From assembly GCF_019145495.1 (NCBI RefSeq), contig NZ_JAHSTU010000003.1:496001-560000 (forward strand): a stretch of 64,000 nucleotides of DNA, read 5' to 3'. Shown here piece by piece: positions 45,175 through 53,962 of the stretch. A program made the position numbers and the translations under genes. This stretch comes from Pseudomonas azerbaijanoccidentalis (GTDB taxonomy: Bacteria; Pseudomonadota; Gammaproteobacteria; Pseudomonadales; Pseudomonadaceae). Each line of letters opens with the position of its first letter. Positions within the stretch are counted from its first letter, which is position 1. The notes under the pieces are model-generated. The model was given only the letters and a program-made list of their open reading frames with translations, did not search any database and was not told the DNA's origin.

Positions 45175-45696
45175 TCAACTGGCTGCCCAGAAAATGTAAT
45201 CCGCCTGATACTTCACCACTTCCTGCTTGCCCTTGTTGGCCGTCGAACATTCGCTGCTGGGCGCGACGCCACCCTTGAGGGCGACTCGCTGGATGTAACT
45301 GACGCCGCTCATGGCGCCTTTGCCTTCGGCCGGGTTGGCTTTGACCAGTTGATAGGGTAGGTTGCCCGGGCTCGACGGCGCCACGGCCAGTTGCGTGCCG
45401 GTGACTTTCGAGCCGTCCTTGGCTTGCCAGGTGGCCGGCGGTCCGAAATAGGTGCCCACCTGCTTGCCGCTGCGATCATTGAGCACGGCTTTGGGGCCGA
45501 CGAAGGTCCATTCGGTCTGGCCGGCGGCATTGGCCTTGTCCCGGCATTCGTAGGTGATTTCGCCGACCCCGGTGGTTTCCATGGCCACTTTGTGCCCGTC
45601 CGGCACCTTGATGCTGTCGGGCAGACCGGTCTGGGCGTAGGCCGCCGGTATGGTGGTGAACAAACCGAGAAGGCAAATCAGCTGTTTGGCGTTCAT
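45175..45696 (-). CDS. DUF3455 periplasmic protein
   Basis: A 173-residue protein with a signal peptide (cleavage near AYA-QT, residue 21) and a DUF3455 body: KVPDGHKVAMETTGVGEITYECRDK, WTFVGPKAVLNDRSGKQVGTYFGPPATWQAKDGSKVTG and a C-terminal VKYQADYIFWAAS. Two cysteines (ECRDK and SSECST) may form a disulfide. Function of the family is unknown. It lies upstream of the ECF sigma/anti-sigma pair in the same direction, so it may share their promoter or be under their control. GGAGAGCC precedes the ATG. Confidence 0.9.
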   Translation of the reverse strand: MNAKQLICLLGLFTTIPAAYAQTGLPDSIKVPDGHKVAMETTGVGEITYECRDKANAAGQTEWTFVGPKAVLNDRSGKQVGTYFGPPATWQAKDGSKVTGTQLAVAPSSPGNLPYQLVKANPAEGKGAMSGVSYIQRVALKGGVAPSSECSTANKGKQEVVKYQADYIFWAAS

Positions 45697-45835
45697 CTAT
45701 GGCTCTCCGAAAGTGGGCAGCAACAGGAGCTGCTACAGGTACTACCCTTGGCAAGGCATTCTGGATGCAGTGCCTCGAAGAAATTTTTCATCGCCACAAC
45801 AGTCAGCTGCTGGAGAGCATCCCAAGGAGGTGTGT

Positions 45836-46459
45836 ATGTATCAGCTCTATGGTCACCAGAACTCGGGCGCGGCGGCGGTCGAGGCCGCGCTGGAACTGTG
45901 CGAGATTGCGTATCGCTTCATCGATGTCGAGGCGTCCACGGAAGCCGCGCAGGCGCTGGAGAAACTCAACCCGCTCAAGCAGATTCCGACACTGCAACTG
46001 CCCGACGGCAGCATCCTCAGCGAAAGTGCGGCGATCCTGATTCATCTCGGGCTGACGTTTCCCCGATCGAAGCTGTTGCCGTATGAAGCCGCGAAACGGG
46101 ACCAGGTCATTCGCGGGCTGGCGTACATCGTCAGCAATTGTTATGCAGCCATCGGCATCATCGATTACCCCGAGCGCTGGCTGGCCGAGGCCGATGAAAG
46201 CTCGAGGCAAAACCTGATAGCCGGCGCCCGAACGCGGCTGCATTGGAGTTGGGAAGTGTTTGCCGATGAGTTTTCCGCTGAGTTGTATCTGGGGGATGAA
46301 AAACCCGGCGCTCTGGACGTGCTGGCTGCGGTGGTGACGCGATGGGCGGGGAGCCGGGAGCATTTGCGCAGCACCCGACCGGGTTTTTTCGCGTGGCTGG
46401 AGCGCATTGACCGGCATCCGACACTGGCACCGGTGTTTGCCCGGCATTGGCCGGGGTGA
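45836..46459 (+). CDS. Glutathione S-transferase
   Basis: A 207-residue cytosolic GST. The N-terminal thioredoxin fold begins MYQLYGHQNSGAAAVEAALEL, with the glutathione site LNPLKQIPTLQLPDGSILSESAAILIHLGL at about 44-74. The helical C-terminal domain includes GDEKPGALDVLAAVVTRW. AAGGAGG just before the ATG is an excellent ribosome site. A putative Ser in position of the catalytic residue (NSGAAA) would fit the beta/theta side of the family. It stands alone and converges on the CBS gene through a REP hairpin. Substrate unknown. Confidence 0.9.
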   Translation: MYQLYGHQNSGAAAVEAALELCEIAYRFIDVEASTEAAQALEKLNPLKQIPTLQLPDGSILSESAAILIHLGLTFPRSKLLPYEAAKRDQVIRGLAYIVSNCYAAIGIIDYPERWLAEADESSRQNLIAGARTRLHWSWEVFADEFSAELYLGDEKPGALDVLAAVVTRWAGSREHLRSTRPGFFAWLERIDRHPTLAPVFARHWPG

Positions 46460-46477
46460 AACACACCGCATGTCCCT

Positions 46478-46507
46478 GTAGGAGCGAGCAGGCTTGCTCC
46501 TACAGGG
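46478..46507. repeat. REP hairpin between convergent genes
   Basis: GTAGGAGCGAGCAGGCTTGC-TCCTAC, between the GST stop and the CBS gene stop; probably also helps end both transcripts. Confidence 0.85.
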
Positions 46508-46525
46508 ACATGCGGAGATTCGGTG

Positions 46526-46966
46526 TCATTCGCCGCGAATGTACTGCTCCAGCTGCCGAATCAGTTCAGCCTGTTCGGCGATGGCTTCCTTGACCAGGTC
46601 GCCAATCGACAGCAACCCGATCAGTTTGCCGTCTTCCACCACCGGCAAGTGACGCAGGCGCTTGTCGGACATGATGCCCAGGCATGTATCGACCGTCTGG
46701 TGAGTGTTCACGGTGATCACCGGCGACACCATGATGTCACGCACGGGCGTACCCACCGAAGAACGGCCATGCAGCACCAGTTTGCGTGCGTAATCACGTT
46801 CACTGATGATGCCCAGCACTTCATCGTTCTCCACCACCAGCAAGGCGCCGACATTCTTCTCGGCCATCTTCATCAGCGCTTCGAGCACCATATGATCCGG
46901 TTTGATCTGGTGCACTTCCTGATTTTTCTGATCTTTCAACTTGAGCAGTTGGGCGACGGTTTTCAT
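46526..46966 (-). CDS. CBS-domain pair protein
   Basis: A 146-residue cytoplasmic protein made of two CBS domains: the first about 20-70 (VLEALMKMAEKNVGALLVVENDEVLGIISERDYARK), the second about 78-130 (VRDIMVSPVITVNTHQTVDTCLGIMSDKRLRHLPVVEDGKLIGLLSIGDLV). CBS pairs bind adenosine nucleotides such as AMP, ATP or NADH and act as sensors. Start at 46966 (MKTVAQLLK) is preferred to the longer upstream frame, which has no site. Role unknown; no partner enzyme is fused. A 145 bp REPIN lies upstream. Confidence 0.92.
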   Translation of the reverse strand: MKTVAQLLKLKDQKNQEVHQIKPDHMVLEALMKMAEKNVGALLVVENDEVLGIISERDYARKLVLHGRSSVGTPVRDIMVSPVITVNTHQTVDTCLGIMSDKRLRHLPVVEDGKLIGLLSIGDLVKEAIAEQAELIRQLEQYIRGE

Positions 46967-47311
46967 GGTGGTTTCTCGGGTGTTGTCGTTGTTCTTGAAG
47001 AATCGTAGACCCAAGCGCTGAGGGCAAGGGCGAAAGCGGCAGATAACACTCAAAAAACGTCATTCGGCGGTTTTTTCCCCAGAACACCCCCTTTTCTGTA
47101 GCAGCTGCCGAGCCTGCGAGGCTGCGTCCGGCTGCGCAGCAGTCGTTAAGTCAGGCGCTGTGGTGTGTCAGGCAAAACGCGTTCGCCGGTTTTGCGACTG
47201 CTGCGCAGCCGGACGCAGCCTCGCAGGCTCGGCAGCTGCTACAAAGGATCCGGGCGCTATCGTCGGCGATGACGCGTAGAATCATTCGCCTGAATCAGAT
47301 TTGAGGTTGCA
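46967..47311. other. 345 bp gene-free region between CBS and polB genes
   Basis: Contains a 145 bp REPIN (47098-47242) and the divergent upstream regions of both genes. A LexA box is expected before polB in enterics, but no CTGTNNNNNNNNACAG is seen here. Confidence 0.6.
47098..47242. repeat. 145 bp REPIN of the GTAGCAGCTGCCGAG family
   Basis: Outer arms GTAGCAGCTGCCGAGCCTGC / GCAGGCTCGGCAGCTGCTAC and inner arms GAGGCTGCGTCCGGCTGCGC / GCGCAGCCGGACGCAGCCTC around a loop of about 50 bases. Confidence 0.93.
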
Positions 47312-49675
47312 GTGGTGGATTTACCGCAGGGCTTCGTCCTGACCCGGCATTGGCGCGATACCCCCGCGGGTACGGAAGTCGAGTTCTGGCTGGCGACCGA
47401 TAGCGGTCCCCGGCGCATTCGCCTGCCTCATCAGACGTCGGTGGCGTTCCTGCCGGCCAGCCAACGCGCGCGAGTCGAGGCGCTGCTGCACGACGAGAAA
47501 CATGTCGAACTCAAACCTCTGGCCCTGCTGGATTTCGAACATCGACCGGTGCTCGGCCTGTATTGCCGCCAGCATGGGCAACTGATGCGCCTGGAAACCG
47601 CGTTGCGCAGAGCAGACGTTGAGGTGTTCGAGGCCGACGTGCGCCCACCGGAACGCTACATGATGGAGCGTTTCATCACCGCGCCGGTGCGCTTTGGCGG
47701 CACACCGGGCGCTGACGGGTTGTTGCTCGATGCGCAGATGAAGCCCGACCCGGGCTATCGACCAAGTCTGAGGCTGGTCTCGTTGGACATCGAAACCACT
47801 GCGCAGGGAGATTTGTATTCCATCGCCCTGGAAGGCTGTGGCGAGCGTCAGGTGTACATGCTCGGCCCGCCCAATGGCGACGACAGCGAGGTCGACTTCC
47901 AGCTCGAATACTGCGAGTCGCGCACGCTGCTGCTGAAAAAGCTCAACGACTGGTTCGCTCGCCATGACCCCGACGCGATCATCGGCTGGAACGTCGTGCA
48001 GTTCGATATGCGGGTGCTGCACGAACACGCCCGGCGTCTGGCGGTGCCGCTGAGACTGGGGCGCGGCGGCGAGGAAATGCAATGGCGCGAGCATGGCAAC
48101 GGCAATCATTACTTCGCGTCCGCCGCCGGCCGGTTGATCATCGACGGCATCGAAGCCCTGCGCTCGGCGACCTGGAGCTTCCCCTCGTTCAGCCTGGAGA
48201 ACGTCGCGCAAACCCTGCTGGGCGAAGGCAAGTCCATCGACAATCCGTACCAGCGCATGGACGAAATCAACCGCATGTTCGCCGAGGACAAACCGGCGCT
48301 GGCCAAGTACAACCTCAAGGACTGCGAACTGGTCACGCGGATTTTCGCCAAAACCGAATTGCTGACGTTTCTGCTGGAGCGGGCCAGCGTCACCGGTTTG
48401 CCGGCGGATCGCATGGGCGGTTCGGTGGCGGCGTTCACGCACCTGTACATGCCGTTGATGCACCGCCAGGGATTTGTGGCGCCGAATCTGGGCAGCAAGC
48501 CTGCGCAGGCCAGCCCTGGTGGTTTTGTCATGGATTCGCAACCGGGGCTGTACGAATCGGTGCTGGTGTTCGATTACAAAAGCCTTTACCCCTCGATCAT
48601 CCGCACGTTCCTGATTGACCCGGTGGGGCTGATCGAAGGGCTCAAGCATCCTGATGATGCCGACTCGGTGCCGGGGTTTCGCGGGGCGCGATTTTCCCGT
48701 ACCCGACATTGCCTGCCCTCCATCGTCGCACGCGTCGCCGAAGGCCGGGAAACCGCCAAACGCGAACACAATGCGCCGCTGTCCCAGGCGCTGAAGATCA
48801 TCATGAACGCCTTCTACGGCGTGCTCGGCTCCAGTGGTTGCCGCTTTTTCGATACGCGCCTGGCGTCTTCCATCACCTTGCGCGGCCACGAAATCATGCT
48901 GCGCACGCGCCAGTTGATCGAAGCCCAGGGCCACACGGTGATCTACGGCGACACCGACTCGACTTTCGTCTGGCTGCGTCGCGCCCACGGCCAACAGGAA
49001 GCCGCGCAGATTGGTCGGGCGTTGGTCGACCACGTCAATCAGTGGTGGCGCGAACACGTGCGGCAGGAGTACGGGCTGGAAAGCGCCCTGGAGTTGCAGT
49101 ACGAAACCCATTACAAACGCTTTCTGATGCCGACCATTCGCGGCGCAGAAGAGGGCAGCAAGAAGCGTTACGCGGGGTTGGTCACCCGTGCCGACGGAAC
49201 GGACGAGATGGTCTACAAAGGCCTGGAAACCGTGCGCACCGACTGGTCACTGCTGGCTCGGCAATTCCAGCAGGAGCTGTATTCCATGATTTTCCTCCGT
49301 AAGCCGTATCAGGACTACGTGCGCGACTACGTGCGCAAGACCCTGGCCGGTGAATTCGATGATCGCCTGATCTACCGCAAACGCCTGCGTCGCACCCTCG
49401 ACGACTACCAGCGCAATGTGCCGCCGCATGTCCGGGCGGCGCGTATCGCCGACGAATACAACGACCGGCAGGGGCGGCCAAGGCAGTACCAGAACGGTGG
49501 CTGGATCAGCTACGTGATCACCGTCGCCGGGCCAGAGCCGCTGGAGATCCGCAGCGCGCCCATCGATTACGATCACTACATCACCCGGCAACTGCAGCCG
49601 GTGGCGGACGCGATCCTGCCGTTTGTCGATGACGATTTCTCAACCTTGATTGGTGGGCAACTGGGCCTGTTTTGA
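47312..49675 (+). CDS. polB: DNA polymerase II
   Basis: A family-B DNA polymerase of 787 residues (783 in E. coli). Exonuclease motifs: Exo I SLDIETT at about 154-160, Exo [16 protein letters not shown] at about 222-236, Exo [16 protein letters not shown] at about 331-343. Polymerase motifs: [11 protein letters not shown] near 420, [16 protein letters not shown] near 495, C YGDTDSTF near 543. It restarts or bypasses damaged forks in the cytoplasm. GTG at 47312 follows GAGG and is the likely start. Its last 36 bases overlap the 3' end of the facing DUF1810 gene. Confidence 0.95.
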   Translation: MVDLPQGFVLTRHWRDTPAGTEVEFWLATDSGPRRIRLPHQTSVAFLPASQRARVEALLHDEKHVELKPLALLDFEHRPVLGLYCRQHGQLMRLETALRRADVEVFEADVRPPERYMMERFITAPVRFGGTPGADGLLLDAQMKPDPGYRPSLRLVSLDIETTAQGDLYSIALEGCGERQVYMLGPPNGDDSEVDFQLEYCESRTLLLKKLNDWFARHDPDAIIGWNVVQFDMRVLHEHARRLAVPLRLGRGGEEMQWREHGNGNHYFASAAGRLIIDGIEALRSATWSFPSFSLENVAQTLLGEGKSIDNPYQRMDEINRMFAEDKPALAKYNLKDCELVTRIFAKTELLTFLLERASVTGLPADRMGGSVAAFTHLYMPLMHRQGFVAPNLGSKPAQASPGGFVMDSQPGLYESVLVFDYKSLYPSIIRTFLIDPVGLIEGLKHPDDADSVPGFRGARFSRTRHCLPSIVARVAEGRETAKREHNAPLSQALKIIMNAFYGVLGSSGCRFFDTRLASSITLRGHEIMLRTRQLIEAQGHTVIYGDTDSTFVWLRRAHGQQEAAQIGRALVDHVNQWWREHVRQEYGLESALELQYETHYKRFLMPTIRGAEEGSKKRYAGLVTRADGTDEMVYKGLETVRTDWSLLARQFQQELYSMIFLRKPYQDYVRDYVRKTLAGEFDDRLIYRKRLRRTLDDYQRNVPPHVRAARIADEYNDRQGRPRQYQNGGWISYVITVAGPEPLEIRSAPIDYDHYITRQLQPVADAILPFVDDDFSTLIGGQLGLF

Positions 49676-50110
49676 GTCCAGCAGCGATAAGGTCCAGTCA
49701 TCCAGAATGCCGTGGAAGAACTGGTTCAAGGCTTGGTGAAAGGGACTGCCTTGCGCTGCAACCTGGGCGAACAGGGTCATCGACGAATGAAACTTCAGGT
49801 CATCGGGGTGACCGAAAATCGACGCCACCGAACGTTGCTGGATGTTCAGCACCTCCTGGGTGCAAATTCGCAAGCGCGCGCCCAGCAAGGGGTGATCAAG
49901 GTAAGCCTGCGCTTCTTCGCGGGAGCGAATCGCGAAATGACGCGACATCTCGCTGCCGCCGAGCCCGGCAAACTGCGGAAAGACGAACCACATCCAGTGG
50001 CTGCGTTTGTGCCCGGCACTCAGTTCGGCCTGGACCCGGTCGAACACCGGCTCTTGCGCCTGGATAAAGCGTTGCAGGTTGAAATCGTCCGGTTGATCAG
50101 TGCTTCTCAT
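49640..50110 (-). CDS. DUF1810-family protein
   Basis: A 156-residue cytoplasmic protein. Family hallmarks are [21 protein letters not shown] at the start, [25 protein letters not shown] in the middle and [13 protein letters not shown] and [17 protein letters not shown] after it. The family has no established function. Start at 50110 follows GAGGGCTTC. It overlaps the polB 3' end by 36 bases on the opposite strand, so the two mRNAs are complementary at their ends. It lies 27 bases downstream of the aldo-keto reductase gene on the same strand and may share its transcript. Confidence 0.9.
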   Translation of the reverse strand: MRSTDQPDDFNLQRFIQAQEPVFDRVQAELSAGHKRSHWMWFVFPQFAGLGGSEMSRHFAIRSREEAQAYLDHPLLGARLRICTQEVLNIQQRSVASIFGHPDDLKFHSSMTLFAQVAAQGSPFHQALNQFFHGILDDWTLSLLDSKQAQLPTNQG

Positions 50111-50137
50111 GTCGAAGCCCTCTGACAGCGCGCTGGC

Positions 50138-50959
50138 TCAGACCATGGCCAGCCGCTGCTTGCGTTTAGGCGCGTGAAACGCTTGGTCCAGCGCCGCCAG
50201 GTCCCCAGCGTCCAGTTGCAACTGCGCCGCTTGTGCGTTGAGCCGCACATGTTCCGGTCGCACAGCCTTGGGGATCGCGATTACGCCGTCCTGGCGCAGC
50301 AGCCATGCCAGCGACACCTGTGCAGGCGTCACGCCGTGGCGGGCAGCTACCTGCTTGAGTGCGGCATTGGCGAGCATTTTTCCACCCTGGCCGATGGGAC
50401 AGTAGGCCATCACCGGCATCCGCTGTTGTTGGCACCAGGGTAATAGATCAAATTCTATGCCGCGTTCCTCCAGGTTGTAGAGCACCTGATTGGTGGCGCA
50501 GGCCGTGTTGTCCAGTTCGAGTAGATCGTCGACGTCGAAATTGGACACACCCCAGCGGCCGATTTTGCCCGATTCGCACAGGCGCTCGAAGGCGTCGACG
50601 GTTTCTTCCAGTGGATACTGACCGCGCCAGTGCAGCAGGTATAAATCGATATGATCGGTCTTGAGCCTGCGCAGGCTACGCTCGCACGCTTCGGGGACGC
50701 CTTTGTGGCTGGCGTTGTGCGGGTAAACCTTGCTGACCAGGAAAACCTCGTCGCGCTGGCCGGCGATGGCTTCGCCCACCACTTGCTCTGCACCACCTTC
50801 GGCGTACATCTCTGCGGTGTCGATCAGGGTCATGCCCAAATCGATGCCTTGGCGCAGTGCGGTGACTTCTTCCTTGTGTCGCGAGTGGTCTTCGCCCATT
50901 TGCCAGGTGCCTTGACCGATGACGGGCACGTGGGTGCCGGCCAGTTGTAGCGTGCGCAT
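50138..50959 (-). CDS. Aldo/keto reductase
   Basis: A 273-residue NADPH-dependent reductase with the catalytic tetrad Asp47, Tyr52 (DTAEMYAEG), Lys77 (VSKVYP) and His110 (LLHWRG). The nucleotide-binding part lies around AIPKAVRPEHVRLNAQ. It reduces aldehydes or ketones in the cytoplasm; substrate unknown. The first 13 codons of the long frame (MPTTVTQQKKETG) precede the better start at 50959, which has AAAGGAAAC upstream. The DUF1810 gene follows. Confidence 0.92.
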   Translation of the reverse strand: MRTLQLAGTHVPVIGQGTWQMGEDHSRHKEEVTALRQGIDLGMTLIDTAEMYAEGGAEQVVGEAIAGQRDEVFLVSKVYPHNASHKGVPEACERSLRRLKTDHIDLYLLHWRGQYPLEETVDAFERLCESGKIGRWGVSNFDVDDLLELDNTACATNQVLYNLEERGIEFDLLPWCQQQRMPVMAYCPIGQGGKMLANAALKQVAARHGVTPAQVSLAWLLRQDGVIAIPKAVRPEHVRLNAQAAQLQLDAGDLAALDQAFHAPKRKQRLAMV

Positions 50960-51022
50960 GCCTGTTTCCTTTTTTTGCTGCGTTACTGTGGTTGGCATCA
51001 GGATAGCTGCAGGGTTCCTTTA

Positions 51023-51112
51023 GTAGGCGCTGCCGAAGGCTGCGATCTTTGATTTTGATCTTGAAAATAAAATCAAAAGATCACAGCCTCGTTGCACTGG
51101 ACAGCTCCTACA
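51023..51112. repeat. Asymmetric REP pair
   Basis: Left arm GTAGGCGCTGCCGAAGGCTG, right arm CACAGCCTCGTTGCACTGGA then CAGCTCCTACAGG; same aberrant right arm as at 21684 and 52005. Confidence 0.88.
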
Positions 51113-51241
51113 GGGGTAAGCAGCCGGAGTGCCGGTGATCGATTGTCCAACCCCGACACTGCACTTTTTTCGATTGACCGGCTCTATCCATAGCCGTTGC
51201 GGCGAATCCCGCCGCACAGGAACGTACCAGTCCAATCCCTT

Positions 51242-51979
51242 ATGGTTCGAGTGTTGCCCTTTAACCTTATCCGCGTTCGCCTGCTGGCCGGCCTGTTGCT
51301 GCTTTGCGCCAGCGGTTGCAGCCACCAGCCCGGCAACGATTTGTTTACCCAGATTCGCGACGGAAAACCCCAGGAATTTCTGCAAACCAGCGTCGATCGC
51401 ATGGCCACGCTGGCCATGCGTGACAACCTCGACAGCCTCTACCTGTTGATGAGCAAACTGTATCTGCGTAATCCCGAAGAGTTGAAAAAGTCCGGCTTCC
51501 TTGACGCCCGCACCGCCGGCAAACAAGTGCGCATGGCCATCGAGCAGCAACAGCCGTTACCCACCCTGGGCGGTAAAAAAGACCTGGCGGCATTGCGCTT
51601 TGCCATGAGCCCGGAGTTTCTCGGCGACCGGGTCGGGGCGTTCATCTATGCCATCGGCAGCATGCTGGTCACCGCTCATGGCAATCGCCTGGAGTTCTAC
51701 ATGACGGACGCGATCAACCCGACGTTCGTCAGCAACGCCGCGCGCAACATCGAAATCGCCACCTGGATCCTCAGCCAGCGGCAGAACAAGGATGGCCAAC
51801 CCATGCTGTTCTCCAACGAAATTTCGGAGGAGGGCAGTAACCTGAGTTTTGCCGTGGAGTTCGGCAAGATCGTCGCGCGGCTGGACCTGCTGACGCAGAT
51901 GCTCGACGAGCGCTACCGACGCATCGGCCTGAATTATGCCCAGAGCCTGCTGTTCCTGAATTTCCTGCCCGTGCAGTGA
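51242..51979 (+). CDS. Uncharacterised lipoprotein
   Basis: A 245-residue protein with a lipoprotein signal (lipobox LLLLCASGC, Cys at about 26, residues before it hydrophobic). The mature part is mostly helical: PQEFLQTSVDRMATLAMRDNLDSLYLLMSKLYLRNPEELKKSG, GDRVGAFIYAIGSMLVTAHGNRLEFYMTDAINPTFVSNAARNIEIATWIL and a C-terminal amphipathic helix. No recognised domain. The start ATG at 51242 is uncertain because no ribosome site is visible; GTG at 51251 is an alternative. REP elements lie on both sides. Function unknown; likely envelope-associated. Confidence 0.75.
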   Translation: MVRVLPFNLIRVRLLAGLLLLCASGCSHQPGNDLFTQIRDGKPQEFLQTSVDRMATLAMRDNLDSLYLLMSKLYLRNPEELKKSGFLDARTAGKQVRMAIEQQQPLPTLGGKKDLAALRFAMSPEFLGDRVGAFIYAIGSMLVTAHGNRLEFYMTDAINPTFVSNAARNIEIATWILSQRQNKDGQPMLFSNEISEEGSNLSFAVEFGKIVARLDLLTQMLDERYRRIGLNYAQSLLFLNFLPVQ

Positions 51980-52004
51980 ATCCTCCACACCACTGCATCT
52001 CCCT

Positions 52005-52083
52005 GTAGGCGCTGCCGAAGGCTGCGAGCTTTTGATCTTGCTGTTCAAAGATCGCAGCCTCGTTGCACTCGACAGCTCCTACA
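52005..52083. repeat. Asymmetric REP pair
   Basis: GTAGGCGCTGCCGAAGGCTG left arm and CGCAGCCTCGTTGCACTCGA right arm, then CAGCTCCTACAGG. Third copy of this subfamily in the window. Confidence 0.88.
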
Positions 52084-52121
52084 GGGGTGTGCGTTAAGGC
52101 ATAAAGATAGATCGTATCGAT

Positions 52122-52133
52122 ATAACTGGTTAT
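52122..52133. promoter_or_regulatory. Dyad upstream of the TauE/SafE permease
   Basis: ATAAC-TG-GTTAT, 58 bases before the start, in an AT-rich stretch with two further TATAAC-like words. It could be an operator or a CysB-type site for sulfur-related genes; no binding data exist here. Confidence 0.3.
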
Positions 52134-52190
52134 AACAAATGTCGCTATGCTGCGGGCCAGATTTTCCCTGCAGTCTATGTGGACGTATCA

Positions 52191-52976
52191 ATGGATTTAG
52201 TGAACATCGGGTTGGTTGTAGCCGGGTTGGTCGTCGGCTTCATCGTCGGCATGACGGGCGTGGGTGGCGGGTCGTTGATGACCCCGATCCTGCTCTGGTT
52301 TGGCATCAACCCGGCAACCGCCGTCGGCACTGATCTGTTGTACGCGGCCATCACCAAATCCAGTGGCGTGCTTGTTCATAAGAAGAACAACAACATCGAT
52401 TGGAAGATTACCGGTTGGCTGACCCTGGGCAGCGTGCCGGCGGTGATGCTGACGTTGTGGTTCCTCAGCACGTTGCATTCCAGCCCCGACGCAATGAACG
52501 CGATCATCAAGCAAGCCCTGGGCTTTGTTTTGTTCGCCACGGCGCTGGCGATTCTGTTCAAGAAGCGTCTGCTCGACTTCGCCCACAAACGCGCCGGCGG
52601 CAACTACAACCCGAGCGGCCCGCGCCTCAATGTGCTGACCGTCATCACCGGCCTCGTCCTTGGCACCATGGTCGCACTGACGTCCATCGGCGCCGGCGCG
52701 CTGGGCACGGTGGCACTGTTCATCCTCTACCCGCTGCTGCCGACCCGCCGCCTGGTCGGTACCGAGATCGCGCACGCCGTCCCGTTGACGCTGGTCGCCG
52801 GTCTGGGCCATGCGAGCATGGGCAACATGGATTGGCAGGTGCTGGGTTTCTTGCTGGTCGGTTCGCTGCCGGGGATCTACCTGGGCAGCCACCTGACCGG
52901 GCGCATCTCCGATGAAGTGCTGCGTCCTTGCCTGGCGACGATGCTGGTGCTGATCGGTTACAAACTGGCGTTCTGA
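52191..52976 (+). CDS. TauE/SafE-family sulfite or sulfur-compound permease
   Basis: A 261-residue membrane protein with about eight helices. Two halves carry the family's GxGG signature: VGMTGVGGGSLMTPILLWFGINPATAVGTDLLYA near the start and MVALTSIGAGALGTVALFILYPLLPTRRLVGTEI past the middle. Such proteins export or import sulfite, sulfoacetate or related organosulfur compounds; the exact substrate cannot be read. ATG at 52191 has GGA about eight bases upstream; a GTG at 52179 is in frame but less likely. A dyad at 52122-52133 may regulate it. Confidence 0.88.
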   Translation: MDLVNIGLVVAGLVVGFIVGMTGVGGGSLMTPILLWFGINPATAVGTDLLYAAITKSSGVLVHKKNNNIDWKITGWLTLGSVPAVMLTLWFLSTLHSSPDAMNAIIKQALGFVLFATALAILFKKRLLDFAHKRAGGNYNPSGPRLNVLTVITGLVLGTMVALTSIGAGALGTVALFILYPLLPTRRLVGTEIAHAVPLTLVAGLGHASMGNMDWQVLGFLLVGSLPGIYLGSHLTGRISDEVLRPCLATMLVLIGYKLAF

Positions 52977-53074
52977 TTCAACGCGTCAAGCCAGATTCCA
53001 GTGCGGGTGAATATTTCCAGCCGATGCCCGTCCGGGTCATCGAAAGCCACCCGCCGTCCTCCCCGCATTTTCAT
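52958..53074 (-). pseudogene. Remnant of a VOC/glyoxalase-family gene
   Basis: The minus-strand reading frame contains RGGRRVAFDDPDGHRLEIF, the typical last strand and metal-ligand region (DPDGxxxE) of vicinal-oxygen-chelate proteins. The rest of the domain is missing: upstream residues (MVIAQQAAGISNHYKALPG) do not fit the fold. Its end overlaps the TauE gene 3' end by 19 bases. Presumably a deletion left this C-terminal fragment. Confidence 0.7.
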
Positions 53075-53259
53075 TGATTTCCTGAAAGCGCTGTCCCCTC
53101 CAGGTAGCGCTTTGTAATGGTTTGAGATCCCTGCGGCCTGTTGCGCAATGACCACCCTGACCTAAGCTTGGGTCAAGGCAACGCATATTTGCCCAGCGTC
53201 ACCGGAACGAACGCCGCGATGCGCAATCATTAGAGCGTGGATATCAAAAGGAGATGCGC

Positions 53260-53814
53260 ATGCTCATCAGGTCACTGACCCTGGCTACCCTGCTGGCTGT
53301 CGCCGGCCCCCTGTTCGCCGCTGATGGCGACTCACCGCTGGACATGGACAAGGGCAGGGCACGGCCACTGATTGTCATTGCGCCGAGCACGGTTGATCCG
53401 ACGTGGATCAGCCTGAAAAAGTCGCTGGATGAACCGGCCAATCGCAAGGGCTTCACTGATCGCAACATGGTGCTGTACACCGTGCTCAACCTGATGGGCC
53501 AGCGCGAAGGCAAAGACCTGGGGCCGCAGGACACGGCCGCGTTGATCCGTTCGCTCAAGCTGGGGGCCGGCGCCAAGACCAAGGTGATCCTGGTCGGCAA
53601 GGACGGCGAAAAGAAATTCGAGCAAGCCGACACCGTCAAGCTGGAAGAGATTTTCGCCGCCGTCGACCAACTGCCGGCAGCCGAGAAAGAAACCCCGGCG
53701 CCCACTGTGGCGACCCCCGCCGCCGAACCCGAACCCGCCGCCAAAGGCGCCAAAAACACCAAAAGCAGCAAGCCGGCCAAACCGACCAAACCCCCTGAAA
53801 TGCCGGACGACTGA
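53260..53814 (+). CDS. DUF4174-family secreted protein
   Basis: A 184-residue protein with a signal peptide (MLIRSLTLATLLAVAGPLFA-AD). The DUF4174 body (about 25-125) reads PLDMDKGRARPLIVIAPSTVDPTWISLKKSL ... NLMGQREGKDLGPQDTAALIRSLKLGAGAKTKVILVGKDGEKKFEQA, a thioredoxin-like fold without CxxC. It ends in a low-complexity Pro/Ala/Lys tail (about 140-184). The AAAAGGAG ribosome site touches an ATG at 53254, too close to initiate; the second ATG at 53260 has proper spacing and is chosen. Function unknown. Confidence 0.88.
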   Translation: MLIRSLTLATLLAVAGPLFAADGDSPLDMDKGRARPLIVIAPSTVDPTWISLKKSLDEPANRKGFTDRNMVLYTVLNLMGQREGKDLGPQDTAALIRSLKLGAGAKTKVILVGKDGEKKFEQADTVKLEEIFAAVDQLPAAEKETPAPTVATPAAEPEPAAKGAKNTKSSKPAKPTKPPEMPDD

Positions 53815-53818
53815 TCCT

Positions 53819-53962
53819 GTAGCAGCTGCCGAGCCCGCGAGGCTGCGTCCGGCTGCGAAGCAGTCGTAAAACCTGCAACCCCATTCTTTCAGGCGCACCG
53901 CATGTGTCGGATTGCGACGGCTGCGCAGCCGGACGCAGCCTCGCGGGCTCGGCAGCTGCTAC
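53819..53962. repeat. 144 bp REPIN of the GTAGCAGCTGCCGAG family
   Basis: Outer arms GTAGCAGCTGCCGAGCCCGC / GCGGGCTCGGCAGCTGCTAC, inner arms with GCTGCGTCCGGCTGCGAAGC. It fills the gap between the convergent DUF4174 and AmpC genes and extends into the last codon of ampC. Confidence 0.93.
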
